DNA from: Mangrovibacterium marinum
GTDB taxonomy: Bacteria; Bacteroidota; Bacteroidia; Bacteroidales; Prolixibacteraceae
Direction of reading: 5' to 3'
NCBI RefSeq assembly: GCF_003046625.1
Contig: NZ_QAAD01000025.1
Coordinates: 1 to 48,801 of the forward strand
Length of the DNA: 48,801 nucleotides
The first letter of the stretch is position 1. Each line of letters starts with the position of its first letter. The notes beneath the pieces are model-generated. The model made no database searches. It was not told the DNA's origin and saw only the letters and a list, made by a program, of their open reading frames with translations. The translations under genes were made by a program, and so were the position numbers. This document shows, piece by piece, positions 11,529 to 20,945 of this stretch.

Positions 11529-12749
11529 TTATTTGCGATAGGCTTTATCTCTTCCAACATCAATGCCATTCCATGCTTTCAGGTTAGTCCATTCCTGATC
11601 AGGTTCCGACCAAAAAGGATGACTTTCCGGCAATCCCAATGGTAACATTACGGCGGTACATAAATAAAGGCTTCCGGTATTGATGTATGGTTCCGACATG
11701 TTGATCTGGCTTCCGGTAAAACCTACTTTTAACCAGCCATTTTCATCAAAATTATTACCGGCATTAAATTGACGGCGCATAACGGCGGTGAGCGCTGACC
11801 GAACCTGCCCGTAAGGTAACTCCAGGGGCAAGATTTCCATCAAAGAAGCTTGTGCCAATCCGTGAAAAACGCCAAATCGATAAACGATTGATCTCCCTAC
11901 TACCGGATAAGTTCCTTCAGGAGATATCAATCGTTCCTGTTGCACAGCAAAACGTGAAAAGCGTTCCTGTTCTGATTTCAGATGCTCAGCCCCTGCCATT
12001 TTGTGTTTTTCAAGTACCGCGAACACATCGGTAAGCATGGGGTGAATCACAAGGCTGTTGTAGTAATCAAAATGAAACCGGGCTCCATCACCATACCATC
12101 CGTCACCTTTATACCATTCATGGCAAAAACGGTTTATTCCGTAATACAATCGGGTGGAATCGCAATCACCGGTAAACTCCAGCATTGCAGCCTCGATCAT
12201 CGATGCGAACAACAGCCAGTTACTTTCTTTGGGAGAAATAGAACGGGTCTTTTCCAATTCGGATATCAGCCGTTGTTGAGTTGTTGCATCAAGCTTGCCC
12301 CATATTTGGGTGGGAGCCCTCAATAGTGCTTGCGCTAAAAAAGCGGCATCAACCAGCACCTGGCTATGCCTGTCATCAAACACCAGGTAATCCGGTGCCT
12401 CCGGATTAACGGCATTCGAGATCCCTTTTGTAACCAGACGGATGTACTTTGACCGAAGCTTACCCTCTGTTGTTGAATCAGCTCCCAGCTCCAGCCAGGG
12501 AGCTATCCCACAGAGTGAACGGCCAACCGCTTCGAGGTAACTTACCTGTTGGCGTAAGGTATCATCCGAAAGCGATTCAAACGGCATGTTCTTCTTCAGT
12601 GTATTTTCGGCGAGATTATTCAAAACCGGATCAACAATGCGCGTCATGGTTTCAATCCAATAAGCTCTGTCTGACTCTTGCTTTTCCTCACATGATGTAG
12701 TAAGAAATAGCGCAAGAAGCACGAACAGATATAAAACGCTATTTCTCAT
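11529..12749 (-). CDS. DUF2264 lipoprotein (possible beta-glucuronidase, GH154-like)
   Basis: This 406-residue protein has a lipoprotein signal (LFLTTSC, Cys20). The body matches DUF2264 (PF10022), an (alpha/alpha)-toroid family: AVGRSLCGIAPWLELG (about 71-86), SPKESNWLLFASMIEAAML and WYKGDGWYGDGARFHFDYYNS. From memory, CAZy places related proteins in GH154, which includes beta-glucuronidases acting on arabinogalactan. I could not check this. Its place between a GH88 and a GH115, both uronic-acid enzymes, supports a uronidase role. The start overlaps the GH88 stop by 11 bp and is preceded by an unusually strong Shine-Dalgarno sequence. Confidence 0.85.
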   Translation of the reverse strand: MRNSVLYLFVLLALFLTTSCEEKQESDRAYWIETMTRIVDPVLNNLAENTLKKNMPFESLSDDTLRQQVSYLEAVGRSLCGIAPWLELGADSTTEGKLRSKYIRLVTKGISNAVNPEAPDYLVFDDRHSQVLVDAAFLAQALLRAPTQIWGKLDATTQQRLISELEKTRSISPKESNWLLFASMIEAAMLEFTGDCDSTRLYYGINRFCHEWYKGDGWYGDGARFHFDYYNSLVIHPMLTDVFAVLEKHKMAGAEHLKSEQERFSRFAVQQERLISPEGTYPVVGRSIVYRFGVFHGLAQASLMEILPLELPYGQVRSALTAVMRRQFNAGNNFDENGWLKVGFTGSQINMSEPYINTGSLYLCTAVMLPLGLPESHPFWSEPDQEWTNLKAWNGIDVGRDKAYRK

Positions 12750-13944
12750 GATACACCTCCTTTAAGCGTAAAAGCGCCTCTACATAGTAATAATCCGCGT
12801 ATGTCAGCGGTGCATCCACCTCCGAATTCTTATTGTGATTTCCCACACTGTGCTTCAAAATAAAGCCTCCGTTTGTTCCAACTTCTGCCAGGTATTCAGG
12901 AGATGTTAAAGAACGAATCTGCTCTTCGGCAAAGCGTAAATAACTTTCTGATTTGTCCGTATTGTCTAATTGACTTAATTCAACAAAAGCAGAAGCCATC
13001 ACGGCAGCAGCCGAGGCATCCCTTTTGGCGTTGGGAATATCCGGAGCATTAAAGTCCCAGTAGGGCACTTTGTCTTTGGGCATATTGGGATGGTTCATAA
13101 TAAAAGAGGCAACACGAACAGCTTGCTCCAGATAAGCCGGATTTCCCGTTTCCCGATACATCATCGTATAACCGTACAATGCCCATCCTTGCCCACGTGC
13201 CCAGGCAGACTCATCGGCATATCCCTGATGTGTCCCCTAAAAATGGGGCATGCCCGTAATTGTATCGTATGAGACGACGTGATAACAACTGTAATCAGGT
13301 CGGAAGTGGTTGATGAGTGTCTTTTGCGCATGTTGATTCGCGATGTCCAGATAGTTAACAACTCCTGTTTCTTTGGCCATAAAGCAAAGAAATTCCAGGT
13401 TCATCATATTGTCAATAATTACCGGGTATTGCCATTTTTTACTGGTTTCCCACGACTTGATGAGCTGCATATTGGGATTGAACCGAGAAGCCAATGACTG
13501 TGCTCCGGTTTTCATCACGTCAAGATATTGTTCGTTTCCGGTCAAGCGATAACCATTCCCAAAACTACAATTCAACATAAACCCAAGGTCATGGTTGGTG
13601 GTAACGTGTTTCGCTTCTTCAACCCGTTCAGTATACATTTGAGCATAGCTCAACAACTCCTTGTCGCTATCTACGCTAAAGAGATACCACAGTGTTCCAG
13701 GAAAAAATCCCGAAATCCACGCCCGGTAATTGCAGGTTTTAAGTATGCTATCTTCAAATGTACGTGGCAGTTCCCCATCTTTATCCTCCAGGCTTTTCGC
13801 CATCAGCAGTGCTTGTTGTTTGGAATTGGCAAGACCTCTTTCAATAACAAGTTCCATCGGCTCCTGTTTGGCACCGCCACAAGAAACAAACGCCAGAGGC
13901 ATCAGAAACGCACAGATGGCTATCATCGTCTTTTTACACTTCAT
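12739..13944 (-). pseudogene. GH88 unsaturated glucuronyl hydrolase interrupted by in-frame TAG
   Basis: GH88 enzymes cleave the unsaturated uronic acid left at the non-reducing end by polysaccharide lyases. The ATG at 13944 starts a lipoprotein signal (AFLMPLAFVSC). Upstream in-frame starts to 13998 exist but are less likely. The first part carries TTNHDLGFMLNCSFGNG and IIDNMMNLEFL, the two Asp motifs of the active site. After MPHF comes TAG at 13239-13237, and the same frame continues with GTHQGYADESAWARGQGW, the most conserved GH88 block, to the TAG at 12741-12739. No shift is needed to join the halves, so this is a single nonsense change. A CAG (Gln) codon turned into TAG is the simplest explanation. 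Without readthrough, the product loses substrate-binding residues and about 40% of its length. Confidence 0.88.
12754..12763 (-). promoter_or_regulatory. Strong Shine-Dalgarno site for the DUF2264 gene
   Basis: Read on the minus strand this is AAAGGAGGTG, a full match to the 16S anti-SD core. GGAGG lies six bases before the ATG at 12749. Bacteroidota genes usually lack SD sites, and I noticed no comparable site before the other starts whose leaders I read. The sequence also encodes the tail (LKEV) of the overlapping GH88. It could let ribosomes load on DUF2264 independently, which matters because GH88 translation ends early at an amber codon. Confidence 0.6.
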
Positions 13945-14050
13945 ACGTTTTACAATCCGTATCATTATTGAATACATATCGCTCATATTCAGAACCAATC
14001 ACAATATAGCTGAAGGCTGCTCCCCAAAAAGGAACCACCTGTATTGAATA

Positions 14051-17026
14051 CTATTCATTCAACGTTTCAAGGAATTCAATCTCGACAATGCGTAGTTCGT
14101 TGTTTGTTTTGTCTCCGCCTTCGGCTTTGTAAAGATCAAGTTCTCCAGCTGTAGCAGCAGCAACTTCCGTAATCTGACCGAAGGCATCTGCATCTTGCGT
14201 TGCTCCTTGCAGACGTATTGTAATGGTGTTGGCTCTAACCGGTTTCACCGAAAGATGGACATATCCCAGGCTTCGGTCTGTTTTACCACTCCAAACCAAC
14301 ACATCTCCGGCATAAACCTCAATAGGATATGAACGACGACGCCATCCTGTCAACTTAATGCAGATATCGTCGATTTCGGCATATCTTTCCAGTTGATAGG
14401 TAATCCATGCCGTACTAAGGTGCCCGTCATTTTTCCACTCGCTTAATTCATTGTCGTCATAGCTGGCGTTCGCATGTTCACTGTCTATCCCAGCAATGGC
14501 ATCTTTAACTCTCACGTCAATCTTTCGATCGACATACGAAGGCGAAGACGGTGTCTCACCACGCTCGAACAGACTCGGTAGCTCGTCAGCCTGGTTGAAC
14601 GTGGTCAAACCATCATGCACTTCAACCGGAATCGTTGAGAACGATACGGATTCACTTCCAAGTCCTTTCGCTGTTGCGTTTAAAGTTACGTTCCCTGCCT
14701 GCACCCCGGAGCGAATTATTACTCTTGTCACGCCGCACTCTACGGGTAACTCTTTGGCCAAAACAAAGTTATCTTCAGCCTGAGCAATTCCGCCACGCCA
14801 CTCGGCAGGACCTTGTAAATCAAAGCTAATCATATCGTTGGCCAACGGACATCTGTTTCCGTCTTTATCAACGACCTCAACCTGTACCATCGCTATATCT
14901 GCTCCATCGGCATAAACACCTTTAGGCCCGTGCATCAAGGTTAGTTTCAATCGATTTGGTTCTCCAACAGTACTGATAGCATACCGACTCTCTTCTTTTC
15001 CTGTCTTATCATAAGCCACAGCTTCAATTTTTCCTTTCTCCCACTGTATCGAATCAAAGGTGAACAAGAAACGGTAATCCTGTTTACCAAAACCTTTCGA
15101 CCGTCCATTGACAAACAACTCTACTTTATCGCCTGTCGAAACAACATACACTGGCTTTACAACCTCGGGCGTATAATTCCAATGACCGATGATGTATGTA
15201 CGGTCCTTTTCCACATCGACCCATCCGTCCCACATCACCTGGTGTGCATAAAAACCATCTTTGGGTATTCTCAACGGATCAACCACGCCGCTGCGGCGAT
15301 AATTCTCTTCACCTCTCCCGTAGGTTTGGGTGTCTGAAAAAACAATCTGTGCGCCTCCGGAGTTAACCCGTCTCCCGGTTCCCGGGCGTTCGCGCCAGTA
15401 GTCGTACCAACGGCGAACAAACTCCACCGCCAATTGATCCTGATTGTGGTTATAAGAACTGGCATCCTGTCCTTTGTGCAATGGTCCAGCTCCCTCTTTA
15501 TGGAATGGATAGCTATATTCGTCCCAATATTTGCGCAAACCTTCGTCGCGGCAATATTCGGTCTGTATCATCGGGTGGTGTTCGCTTTTGTTGATGTAAA
15601 GCATTTCGCCTCCGTATTCTGCCTCCCGAATGTCCAACATCTCACGCGAACCGATTGCCCGTCCGCCGTGAGGATCATATTTATCCCGAACAGCAATCAT
15701 CTCAAGCATGTGCTCCCGGCTGATGGATTCATTTCCTGACTCATAAAAAATGACACTCGGATTATTGCGCATGTAGATAATGGCATCGCGCATTAATTCT
15801 TTACGTTGTTCCCATCGGCGACCATTCGCATCCCGTTCTGCATCACCCGCCGGCATCATCTGAATAACACCGGTTCTATCGCATGATTCCACATCCTGTT
15901 TCCAGGGCGTAACGTGCATCCAGCGGTAGAAGTTAGCATTGTGTTCAAGCATCACCTGGTTCGAGTAGTCGCTCATCCATGCCGGAACCGACATGCCCAC
16001 TCCGGGCCATTCGTTACTGGAGCGTTGTGCATATCCTTTCATCTGCAGCACGCGGTCGTTCAGCCATACTTTACCTTTGCCGAAATGTGTTTTCCGGAAA
16101 CCGGTTCGCGTAATTACTTCATCAACAATTTCACCATCAACAACAAGTCTGGTTTTTACCTGATACAAATAGCCATATCCCCAACTCCAGAAATGGAGTC
16201 CGCCAAGTTCTTTCGATGCTTTCACTGTCGTTGTTTCTCCTGGCTTAATGGTCACCTTTTCTCCATTAAAAAGACCAATTTGTTTTCCTTCGTAATCTAA
16301 AACTTCTACCTGGTAGCCAACTTCCACGGGCTTTTTGTACTCGTTTCGGATTTCCGATTCAGCATTCACAACTGCTTTTCGACTTTGAACCTGAATATCG
16401 GTTGCATATACATAAACGCCGGTCGTCTGCAAATTGCTGTACAGCGGCAATGTTTGATACACTCTGTCGGTCACGTGTAACCACACGTTTTTAGGAATAC
16501 CACCGTAGTTGGCGTTAAAGTTGATGTCGTTCCACTGAAAAAGGCTTCCGGTAGCCCGTTCTTTGTAGCGCCAGTTGCTATCGGTGCGCACGGCAATGAC
16601 GTTTTCACCCCCGAAATTCACATACGGTGTCAGGTCGATTCCGAAAGCCATCACGCCGTTTTCGTGCAAGCCGATATGTTTACCGTTCAAGTAAATATCG
16701 GCAGCTTGACGAACGCCTTCGAACTCGACAAATACTTTTTTCCCTTTGGCTGTGACGGGCAATTTAAAATGTTTACGATACCACGAAACGGTGTCGGTCA
16801 TATTTCGAATATTAACCTTGAAAGCTTCATCCTCATTCCAAGCGTGCGGCAGCGTTACTTTTTTCCAATCGCCATCCGGATAATTGACTGCCTCTGCTCC
16901 TTTAAAATCTCCAACTTTTAACAACCATTCCGGGTTAAAATTGTATTTCGTTCTGTTTGCAGCATTCAGAAATACTGGCGTTAACAACAAAAATATCAGC
17001 AGGTATATCGTTTGTATTCGTTTCAT
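14051..17026 (-). CDS. GH2 family glycoside hydrolase, ~990 residues, with C-terminal discoidin-like domain
   Basis: The start at 17026 gives MKRIQTIYLLIFLLLTPVFL, a clean Sec signal. An ATG at 17092 would add 22 non-signal residues. Domains follow the GH2 order: jelly-roll (about 25-200), immunoglobulin-like (about 205-315), TIM barrel (about 320-620), further beta-sandwiches, and a C-terminal F5/8-type fold (about 860-960) with SYDDNELSEWKNDGHLSTAW. The acid/base is E433 in ESGNESISRE and the nucleophile is E490 in MIQTEYCRDEG. It is clearly paralogous to the GH2 at 26102-29110. GH2 covers beta-galactosidases, beta-glucuronidases and others, and this long type is not assignable to a substrate by eye. 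Beta-galactose or galacturonate removal from RG-I is plausible. Confidence 0.92.
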   Translation of the reverse strand: MKRIQTIYLLIFLLLTPVFLNAANRTKYNFNPEWLLKVGDFKGAEAVNYPDGDWKKVTLPHAWNEDEAFKVNIRNMTDTVSWYRKHFKLPVTAKGKKVFVEFEGVRQAADIYLNGKHIGLHENGVMAFGIDLTPYVNFGGENVIAVRTDSNWRYKERATGSLFQWNDINFNANYGGIPKNVWLHVTDRVYQTLPLYSNLQTTGVYVYATDIQVQSRKAVVNAESEIRNEYKKPVEVGYQVEVLDYEGKQIGLFNGEKVTIKPGETTTVKASKELGGLHFWSWGYGYLYQVKTRLVVDGEIVDEVITRTGFRKTHFGKGKVWLNDRVLQMKGYAQRSSNEWPGVGMSVPAWMSDYSNQVMLEHNANFYRWMHVTPWKQDVESCDRTGVIQMMPAGDAERDANGRRWEQRKELMRDAIIYMRNNPSVIFYESGNESISREHMLEMIAVRDKYDPHGGRAIGSREMLDIREAEYGGEMLYINKSEHHPMIQTEYCRDEGLRKYWDEYSYPFHKEGAGPLHKGQDASSYNHNQDQLAVEFVRRWYDYWRERPGTGRRVNSGGAQIVFSDTQTYGRGEENYRRSGVVDPLRIPKDGFYAHQVMWDGWVDVEKDRTYIIGHWNYTPEVVKPVYVVSTGDKVELFVNGRSKGFGKQDYRFLFTFDSIQWEKGKIEAVAYDKTGKEESRYAISTVGEPNRLKLTLMHGPKGVYADGADIAMVQVEVVDKDGNRCPLANDMISFDLQGPAEWRGGIAQAEDNFVLAKELPVECGVTRVIIRSGVQAGNVTLNATAKGLGSESVSFSTIPVEVHDGLTTFNQADELPSLFERGETPSSPSYVDRKIDVRVKDAIAGIDSEHANASYDDNELSEWKNDGHLSTAWITYQLERYAEIDDICIKLTGWRRRSYPIEVYAGDVLVWSGKTDRSLGYVHLSVKPVRANTITIRLQGATQDADAFGQITEVAAATAGELDLYKAEGGDKTNNELRIVEIEFLETLNE

Positions 17027-17118
17027 ATCTTGTTCGTTTATTTTCTTTGTCAATACCCTCGAATCGCGAATCAACCTCAGAATCATTCGCATCGAACGTA
17101 TCAGTTAGTTTATGTCGA

Positions 17119-19542
17119 TTATTTTGATTGAAGGATTAATGTCGATGTCCCCATATTTTCAGCATCGACCATCAACTTGATTTCCCCTGGTTTTTTCGGA
17201 GCTCGCAGAATAGCCATTGCCCTACCCATAAAAAGAGATGGTTCCAGCGAACCAAAGCTTGCCATATCCATTGGTGAAGCATTCCCTGAAGCGATCATAC
17301 GCCCGGCACCATTACAACTGAGTTTAAGCTTGCGGTCGTTGTTCACCACAACATTTCCGTTGCCGTCAACCAATTCAATAAGAACGTAAGCCAGCTGCTG
17401 ACCATCAGCTTCCAGTGTTGTACGGTCTGATGTCAACCGAAGCGCCACGGGTTCGCCGGTGGTTTCCAAAGCGGCTGTCGCCACATGCTGACTATTGTCA
17501 ACAGCAACTGCTTCCAGTTTTCCGGGTTGATAGGATACTTCGAAAGTGGCCTTGTATTTTTCGTCGGTCGCCTGCTCGCCAATAAGCTCGCCATTGAGGT
17601 AAAGCTTTACGTTGGGCTCGCGGGTGTAAACATTCACTTTTACGGTTTTGCCTTCCATGCCGGGAAAGGTCCAGGACAGTGCTTCATCGGGCCAGCCCCA
17701 GAAACTGACTTTGCGAATTTTACCTTCTGCCACAGGCATTTCAACGGCCATCGTAATTTGCGTTTCGCGCCACAAAATATCCCGATAGTACGACTGCGGT
17801 TTCTTGGTGCCGATCAAATCCAAATCGCCGCACCAGCCATTGAACCAAGGCCAACCCATAAACTGGTGCACATTTTCCTGTGGCGATACTTCTACTGTGC
17901 TTCCCAGGCCCGATTCGCCAAGGTAGTCCATCGCTGTCCAAACAAAATCGCCAACCACATAGGGCAGCGCCTCCACTTTGTCCCAGTTTTCAGATGCCTC
18001 GGTGGCGACACTTTCGGTGCCAATAATCACGCGATCCGGGTATTTCCTGTGCTCTTCCTCATAGAATCGCCAGATGTAGTTGTAGCCCAAGACATCCAAA
18101 TGATACATCGCGTTATCCAGCGGCAGCATCGCTGTGCGGTCTTTATTCCAATGTTTGTTGACACCGGCAGTAATCAAACGGGTACTGTCGTATTTTAAAA
18201 TTTCGTTCTTCAGATACCCGGCGGTTTCTTTTCCTTCCTCGGTGATGCGTTCCCGAATTTCGTTCCCGATGCTCCAAAGAATGACGGAGGGATGGTTGCG
18301 GTCGCGTAGCACCAACGCTTTGATATCCCTGGCACTCCATTCTTTGAAATAGTTATGATAATCATCGGGGTTTTTCCCTCCGTTCCACTGGTCAAAAGCT
18401 TCATCTATAACCAACATCCCCAGCCTGTCGCAGGCATTCATAAAACTCTCCGACATCGGGTTGTGAGCCACCCGAACAGCATTATAGCCATTTTCTTTCA
18501 GCAACCTGATTTTCCGTTCCTCGGCATCGTCGAAAGCAGCAGCCCCCAACAATCCGTTATCATGATGGACACAGCCCCCTTTCAGCAAAAGCGGTTGTCC
18601 GTTCAACTCGAAGCCTTTCTCTACCGAAAACTGAATGGTGCGGATGCCAAAAGAAACCGATAGACGATCCATCTCCTTCCCCGATTGGCTCAATATGATC
18701 CGAGCCTCGTACAGATGGGGCGTTTCGGGCGACCAAAGCAATGGGCTGTTCACCTCCAGTTTAAAACTCGCCTCCCGCTTTGGTGCATTTTCGATGCGGA
18801 TGTTTTTTCCAGACTGAATCACTTCACGACCATCAGGAGCCAAAAGACGAACACTTAGATCGTAATTTCCATCTCCATTAATTACGGTTGCAGAAACCGA
18901 AATGTAAGCCTTGTTATCTTCGATGTTTGCTGTGGCGATAAAAGTCCCCCAATCTTCGAGATAAGTTTTAGGTGTTTTCAGCAGCCACAGATGGCGGTAA
19001 ATACCAGAACCTGAATACCAACGGGAGTTCTGGCCTTCATTCACGACTTTCACCGCAATGACATTCGTCTCGCCAACCGGTTTGCAAAACGACGTGATGT
19101 CGAAACGAAAAGAGCTGTAACCGTAAACATTCGTGTAGGCTTTTTTCCCGTTTACCCACACTTCCGATTGGTTATACACGCCTTCAAAATAGAGCTCATG
19201 TCTCTTCTCCGCATCTTCAGGAGCAACCACAAAGGTTTTGCGGTACCAGCCCTCGCCGCCTACGGTTTGACCGGTTGCAAAACCACCAACACTGGCTTTA
19301 CTGAAAGGACCTACAACAGAATCAGGTATTTGCTCCGCAAGCGGTTCAACCGACCAGTCGTGGGGCAAGTCCACCACCCTCCAGTCAGCGTGATCCAGTT
19401 CCGGGTTTTCTCCGTTTTCAATCGCACCTCTGTGAAAATGCCAATCGGCATCGAATAGTATTTTACGGTCCGGACCATCTGCCTGATGATTACAGGCAGA
19501 CAGCACCAGACCAAAAAATAGTAGTAAGTTGAGTAGTCTCAT
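17119..19542 (-). CDS. GH2 beta-galactosidase-like enzyme (lipoprotein)
   Basis: This 807-residue protein has a lipobox ending at Cys17 (GLVLSAC). The GH2 N-terminal jelly-roll contains WRVVDLPHDWSVE and GGEGWYRKTF, followed by an Ig-like domain and the barrel. The acid/base is E428 in ILWSIGNEIRER and the nucleophile is E510 in VIIGTESVATE. The region after about 600 has a DUF4982-like domain (VNVYTREPNVKLYLNGELIG) and an Ig-like C-terminal domain. This layout is common in Bacteroidota beta-galactosidases, so release of beta-galactose from galactan side chains is the likely role. It is a different subtype from the two ~1000-residue GH2 enzymes. It sits between a CE12-type esterase and the GH2 gene ending at 14051. 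Confidence 0.92.
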   Translation of the reverse strand: MRLLNLLLFFGLVLSACNHQADGPDRKILFDADWHFHRGAIENGENPELDHADWRVVDLPHDWSVEPLAEQIPDSVVGPFSKASVGGFATGQTVGGEGWYRKTFVVAPEDAEKRHELYFEGVYNQSEVWVNGKKAYTNVYGYSSFRFDITSFCKPVGETNVIAVKVVNEGQNSRWYSGSGIYRHLWLLKTPKTYLEDWGTFIATANIEDNKAYISVSATVINGDGNYDLSVRLLAPDGREVIQSGKNIRIENAPKREASFKLEVNSPLLWSPETPHLYEARIILSQSGKEMDRLSVSFGIRTIQFSVEKGFELNGQPLLLKGGCVHHDNGLLGAAAFDDAEERKIRLLKENGYNAVRVAHNPMSESFMNACDRLGMLVIDEAFDQWNGGKNPDDYHNYFKEWSARDIKALVLRDRNHPSVILWSIGNEIRERITEEGKETAGYLKNEILKYDSTRLITAGVNKHWNKDRTAMLPLDNAMYHLDVLGYNYIWRFYEEEHRKYPDRVIIGTESVATEASENWDKVEALPYVVGDFVWTAMDYLGESGLGSTVEVSPQENVHQFMGWPWFNGWCGDLDLIGTKKPQSYYRDILWRETQITMAVEMPVAEGKIRKVSFWGWPDEALSWTFPGMEGKTVKVNVYTREPNVKLYLNGELIGEQATDEKYKATFEVSYQPGKLEAVAVDNSQHVATAALETTGEPVALRLTSDRTTLEADGQQLAYVLIELVDGNGNVVVNNDRKLKLSCNGAGRMIASGNASPMDMASFGSLEPSLFMGRAMAILRAPKKPGEIKLMVDAENMGTSTLILQSK

Positions 19543-19575
19543 TGTATTTTCTTTTTATTGATTTTCTGTTAATTT

Positions 19576-20919
19576 CTAGTTTCCATCGGGTTTTACCAGA
19601 TCAACTGATGGACTCAACGGCCAAAAGAAGTCTTTGAAAGCGTCCGGTTTTCCGGGATCAAAGCCTTTGAAGTCGAGGTATAGGTATTGGGCCAGGCCCG
19701 GATGGTTGTCTTTGATGGAGGCTGCGACACACTTGGCCAGTTCGTAGGCGCCGAATGTACTGAAATGTGTATTGTCGGCCAGGGCCTTTTCCTGGTCTGG
19801 AAAGGTGTTGGCCGAATAATGAACAAACAAATTTTTGGAGTCCTCTTCCCCGTACGCCTCATACAAGGTTTTGGTCATCGCATTTAAGTCGATCAGCTTA
19901 ACATTTTCCTCTTTGGCCAGTTGTCGCATAGCCTCGGGATAGTAGCCCAGGGTGTTAACCAGTTTCCCCGACTCATCGAACTTTCGCCGGTTGGTTGAAG
20001 TCACCAAAACCGGGATGCCACCCTTTTTCCGGGCTTCGTTGATAAAATAGCGGAGTTCATCCTGGTACGTTGTAAATGGTTCGACATGGCATGAACCGGG
20101 TTTCTGATCGTTATGCGCAAACTCGACAAAAAGATAATCACCCGGTTTCATCACACTGATAATTCTCTTCAGCCTGTTTTGGTATTTGAATGAAATCAGC
20201 GTCAAACCGGATTCGGCATGATTGGCCACCACAACTTCCGGTGATAAAAAGCGAGGCAGCATTTGTCCCCATGATGCCCAAGGCTCGTTTCGCTGGTCGG
20301 TTACCGTTGAATTTCCGGCCAAAAAGATGACCGGCAAATCGTTGGCTTCCTCGATGACTATTGACGAAACCGAAGGCCGTGAACCATTGAATTCCAGACA
20401 AAGATTATTGTCCCAGTTTTTCGAACCGATCTCCCGTTCCTTCAACCTGACACGCAAAGTATCGTTAATCTCGGGGCGGCGAACATCCACCACAATCGTC
20501 TTTTCAATGGTTTGTCCTTTCTCAGTCTCGACATTTTCGAGCATTAATCGGCGCGACTCGGCTTTGACCGTTGTTGCCGATTCATGGGCACTGCTACCCA
20601 GGGTAAGCTTAATTTTATACCTTCCCTCGTCCAGATTTATCCGGAAATAAAAGGCCTGATCGGATGTAATGCAGTCGGAAGTGCGGGCATCGCCTTTTCC
20701 GGCTTCAGTTGAATACAGCTTGCCTTCGGGGCAAATCAATCCATATCCTAAACTGTCGGAATACGCAGTCTCGGATGTGACGGCTACAAATTCTTTATGC
20801 ACTTTTCCGTTTCCGAGGTCGAATTTCCATTGCTTGTTAGTTGCTGCGCAAAGCGGGTTTGTCACCTGCATTAAATACAGCACAAACGCCGCTGTTAAAA
20901 TCTTTACTGTCGTGAACAT
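19576..20919 (-). CDS. CE12-like rhamnogalacturonan acetylesterase with N-terminal beta domain
   Basis: This 447-residue SGNH hydrolase has a signal peptide (about 1-26) and an N-terminal beta-sandwich (about 28-190). The latter begins KQWKFDLGNGKVH, which resembles the galactose-binding-like domain seen in longer rhamnogalacturonan acetylesterases. The catalytic part shows the SGNH blocks: FLAGNSTVTDQ (Ser204), NHAESGLTL (Gly), FVEFAHNDQKPG (Asn) and the C-terminal DNTHFSTFGAYELAKCV (Asp and His). CE12 enzymes remove acetyl groups from galacturonate in RG-I, which opens the backbone to PL11. A second, single-domain CE12-like gene lies directly upstream. Confidence 0.92.
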   Translation of the reverse strand: MFTTVKILTAAFVLYLMQVTNPLCAATNKQWKFDLGNGKVHKEFVAVTSETAYSDSLGYGLICPEGKLYSTEAGKGDARTSDCITSDQAFYFRINLDEGRYKIKLTLGSSAHESATTVKAESRRLMLENVETEKGQTIEKTIVVDVRRPEINDTLRVRLKEREIGSKNWDNNLCLEFNGSRPSVSSIVIEEANDLPVIFLAGNSTVTDQRNEPWASWGQMLPRFLSPEVVVANHAESGLTLISFKYQNRLKRIISVMKPGDYLFVEFAHNDQKPGSCHVEPFTTYQDELRYFINEARKKGGIPVLVTSTNRRKFDESGKLVNTLGYYPEAMRQLAKEENVKLIDLNAMTKTLYEAYGEEDSKNLFVHYSANTFPDQEKALADNTHFSTFGAYELAKCVAASIKDNHPGLAQYLYLDFKGFDPGKPDAFKDFFWPLSPSVDLVKPDGN

Positions 20920-20945
20920 ATCTGGTTTATTCTTTGGGTGTTATT

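Noticed and set aside
13237-13239. Recoding of TAG as an amino acid (for example pyrrolysine) in GH88
   Set aside because: The same gene ends with TAG at 12739-12741 just before the next start, and nothing here suggests a recoded stop. A point mutation is simpler.
17485-18198. 237-codon plus-strand open frame
   Set aside because: Antisense shadow of the GH2 gene at 17119-19542; low-complexity composition with no domain.
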